Under the pieces are notes generated by a model. That model ran no database searches and was not told where the DNA came from. It saw nothing but the letters and a program-made list of their open reading frames with translations. Shown piece by piece: positions 62,244 through 64,000 of a stretch of DNA of 64,000 bases. Position 1 is the first letter of the stretch. Every line of letters begins with the position of its first letter. A program made the translations under genes and the position numbers. Origin of the DNA: Bacteroidales bacterium (lineage in GTDB: Bacteria > Bacteroidota > Bacteroidia > Bacteroidales > Prolixibacteraceae); assembly GCA_012729335.1 (NCBI GenBank), contig JAAYDJ010000017.1, forward strand, positions 62,001-126,000, given 5' to 3'.

Positions 62244-63896
62244 ATGCAGCTCATCGATTACACACTGGGCGAAATCCTGGAAAAATGGGCCCTGGAAACC
62301 CCTGACCAGGAATTCATCGTTTACCCCGACCGCAACCTCCGCTTCACCTATGCCGGGTTCAACGACCGCGTCGACAGGTTGGCCAAGGGGCTGCTGTACA
62401 TCGGCCTTCAGCCCGGCGACAAGGTCGGCATTTGGGCTAAGAATGTGCCCGACTGGCTCACCTTCATGTTTGCTACCGCCAAAATCGGAGCCATCCTGGT
62501 GACCATCAATACCAGTTATAAAAAAGCGGAGCTCGAATACATCCTCCACAACGCCGATATCCATACCCTCTGCATGGTCGATGGATACAAGGAGAGCGAT
62601 TACCTGCAAATGATCTTTGATCTGGTGCCCGAACTCCGGGAACAACCCCGGGGGGAACTCCGTAGCCCCCGTTTCCCTGAACTGCGGAATGTGGTTTTCA
62701 TTGGCCAGCAGAAACACCGGGGAATGTACAATACCCAGGAACTGCTTCTGATGGGGAGCCATGTCGACGACTTCGAAGTGGAAACCATCCGCGGAAGCCT
62801 CAGCTGCCACGATGTGGTCAATATGCAATACACATCGGGAACCACCGGCTTCCCCAAAGGGGTCATGCTTTCCCATCATAATATCCTCAACAACGGTTTT
62901 TCTGTGGGCGAATGCATGAAGTTCACCTCCGCCGAGAGGGTGATGACCCCGGTGCCGCTCTTCCACTGCTTCGGATGTGTCCTCTCCCTGTGCGCCGTGA
63001 TCACCCACGGAGCCACCATGGTCCTGGTAGAGGAGTTCGACCCCCTGATGGTCCTGGCTTCGGTACAACGCGAAAAATGCACCGCCCTCTATGGTGTCCC
63101 CACAATGTTCATCGCCGAGCTGCACCACCCCATGTTTGACATGTTCGACCTGAGCAGCCTCCGCACCGGCATCATGGCGGGTTCGCTCTGCCCCATCGAA
63201 ACCATGAACCAGGTGATGACCAAGATGCACGCCAAAGACATCATCATCGTATATGGCCTCACGGAAACCTCTCCGGGGATGACGGCCACCCGTACCCACA
63301 ACCCCCCTGAAGTGAGGGCCACCACCGTGGGCTTCGAACTTCCCAATGTGGAGGTGAAAATCGTCCACCCCGAAACAGGCAGGGAATGCGCTGCCGGCGA
63401 ACAGGGCGAAATCTGCTGTCGCGGCTATAACGTCATGAAAGGATACTACAAAAACGATGAAGCCACCCGTAAGGCCATAGACGCCGACGGATTCCTTCAC
63501 TCGGGCGATCTGGCCGTGAAAACCGAAGAAGGATTTTACCGCATCACCGGAAGAATCAAGGACATGATCATCCGTGGAGGAGAGAACATCTACCCCCGTG
63601 AAATTGAGAACTACCTCTATAAAATGGAGCAGATCGAGGCCGTGGAGGTGGCGGCCGTCCCCAGCCCCAAATACGGGGAGCAGGTGGGCGCCTTCATCAG
63701 GGTGAAGAAAGGGTTTACCCTCACCGAGGAGGAGGTCACCGACTTCTGCCGCGGCCAGATCGCCCGCTACAAAGTACCGAAATACATCTTCTTTGTGTCG
63801 GAATTTCCCATGACAGCCAGCGGGAAAATCCAGAAATACAAACTGACCCAGATGAGCACCCGCCTCCTGGAAGAAGCCGGAAAAGAGATCATCTGA
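62244..63896 (+). CDS. AMP-forming acyl-CoA synthetase
   Basis: A 550-residue ligase of the ANL superfamily. The AMP-binding P-loop is [13 protein letters not shown], followed by GLTETSPG (about 345), the GDL motif in [32 protein letters not shown], and the C-terminal catalytic Lys in TASGKIQK. It activates a fatty or other organic acid with ATP and CoA; the substrate is unknown. The frame is open from 62157 but the ATG at 62244 begins the conserved region. A hairpin follows the stop. Confidence 0.93.
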   Translation: MQLIDYTLGEILEKWALETPDQEFIVYPDRNLRFTYAGFNDRVDRLAKGLLYIGLQPGDKVGIWAKNVPDWLTFMFATAKIGAILVTINTSYKKAELEYILHNADIHTLCMVDGYKESDYLQMIFDLVPELREQPRGELRSPRFPELRNVVFIGQQKHRGMYNTQELLLMGSHVDDFEVETIRGSLSCHDVVNMQYTSGTTGFPKGVMLSHHNILNNGFSVGECMKFTSAERVMTPVPLFHCFGCVLSLCAVITHGATMVLVEEFDPLMVLASVQREKCTALYGVPTMFIAELHHPMFDMFDLSSLRTGIMAGSLCPIETMNQVMTKMHAKDIIIVYGLTETSPGMTATRTHNPPEVRATTVGFELPNVEVKIVHPETGRECAAGEQGEICCRGYNVMKGYYKNDEATRKAIDADGFLHSGDLAVKTEEGFYRITGRIKDMIIRGGENIYPREIENYLYKMEQIEAVEVAAVPSPKYGEQVGAFIRVKKGFTLTEEEVTDFCRGQIARYKVPKYIFFVSEFPMTASGKIQKYKLTQMSTRLLEEAGKEII

Positions 63897-63907
63897 TGGT
63901 TTGAATG

Positions 63908-63936
63908 ACCCTGAGGGTAACCCTTAGGGTGTACTT
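63908..63936 (+). terminator. Hairpin after the acyl-CoA synthetase gene
   Basis: ACCCTGAGGG (63908-63917) pairs with CCCTTAGGGT (63921-63930) through a TAA loop, with one G-U wobble, then TTTT. Each arm is itself nearly palindromic, so a binding-site role is also possible. Confidence 0.55.
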
Positions 63937-64000
63937 TTCCTGACGGCTCCGGCGGGATCCCTGGCCGCTCAAGCCGGTGGCAACCCTGCGGTCATACTCC

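Overview
The window looks like a chromosomal segment of a GC-rich member of the Bacteroidota (class Bacteroidia, probably Bacteroidales or a relative). Four things point there: a SusC/SusD pair, type IX secretion genes (porU, porV, gldJ-like), promoters of the Bacteroidota type (TAnnTTTG, 19 nt or so upstream of nothing resembling a sigma70 -35 box), and start codons mostly without Shine-Dalgarno sequences. I see no phage, insertion sequence, CRISPR array or rRNA. One tRNA, Lys(CUU), is present.

Layout. 1-3.1 kb: 3' end of serA, transketolase with a terminator, and a small unknown membrane protein. 3.2-19.3 kb: a carbohydrate region with an SGNH hydrolase, a ROK repressor, a SusC-like porin, a SusD-like lipoprotein, a GH29 fucosidase, a cysteine-rich TPR protein, a GH20 hexosaminidase and a PNGase F-type glycoamidase with a GLPGLI-like front half. 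Together these fit capture and trimming of fucosylated, N-acetylhexosamine-containing glycans, probably from glycoproteins. 19.3-27.6 kb: thioesterase, Omp85-type barrel, L-serine ammonia-lyase, PepD, an oxidoreductase, MalQ and a Nudix hydrolase. 27.7-32.5 kb: an NlpC/P60 protein with a coupled 30-residue membrane peptide, a PgpH-type HD phosphodiesterase and an S41 protease lipoprotein. 32.6-38.2 kb: a four-gene exporter operon (adaptor, MacB-type permease, TolC, second adaptor) with no ATPase.

38.3-45.8 kb: a tight operon porV-ispF-CoA-binding protein-thioredoxin, then porU, and divergently a gldJ-like lipoprotein gene; PorU and PorV are the sortase and shuttle of type IX secretion. 45.9-50.5 kb: a DPS-like ferritin, a TonB-dependent receptor, a half-size TauE/SafE permease, the RIC iron-sulfur repair protein and tRNA-Lys. 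50.9-61.6 kb: glycogen metabolism (branching enzyme, GSCFA protein, debranching enzyme, GT4 glycosyltransferase, a GH57 protein that seems to lack its nucleophile, and phosphorylase); malQ at 25.6 kb belongs to the same pathway. 61.6-63.9 kb: an XRE-cupin regulator followed by an acyl-CoA synthetase.

The most unusual non-coding feature is that several intergenic spacers are filled with different short tandem arrays: 62 bp degenerate units (16.8-17.1 kb), two exact 8 bp arrays that fill one convergent spacer (21.3-21.5 kb), a GC-rich modular array (48.6-48.8 kb) and a 7 bp array ending 10 bp before a glycosyltransferase start (56.0-56.2 kb).
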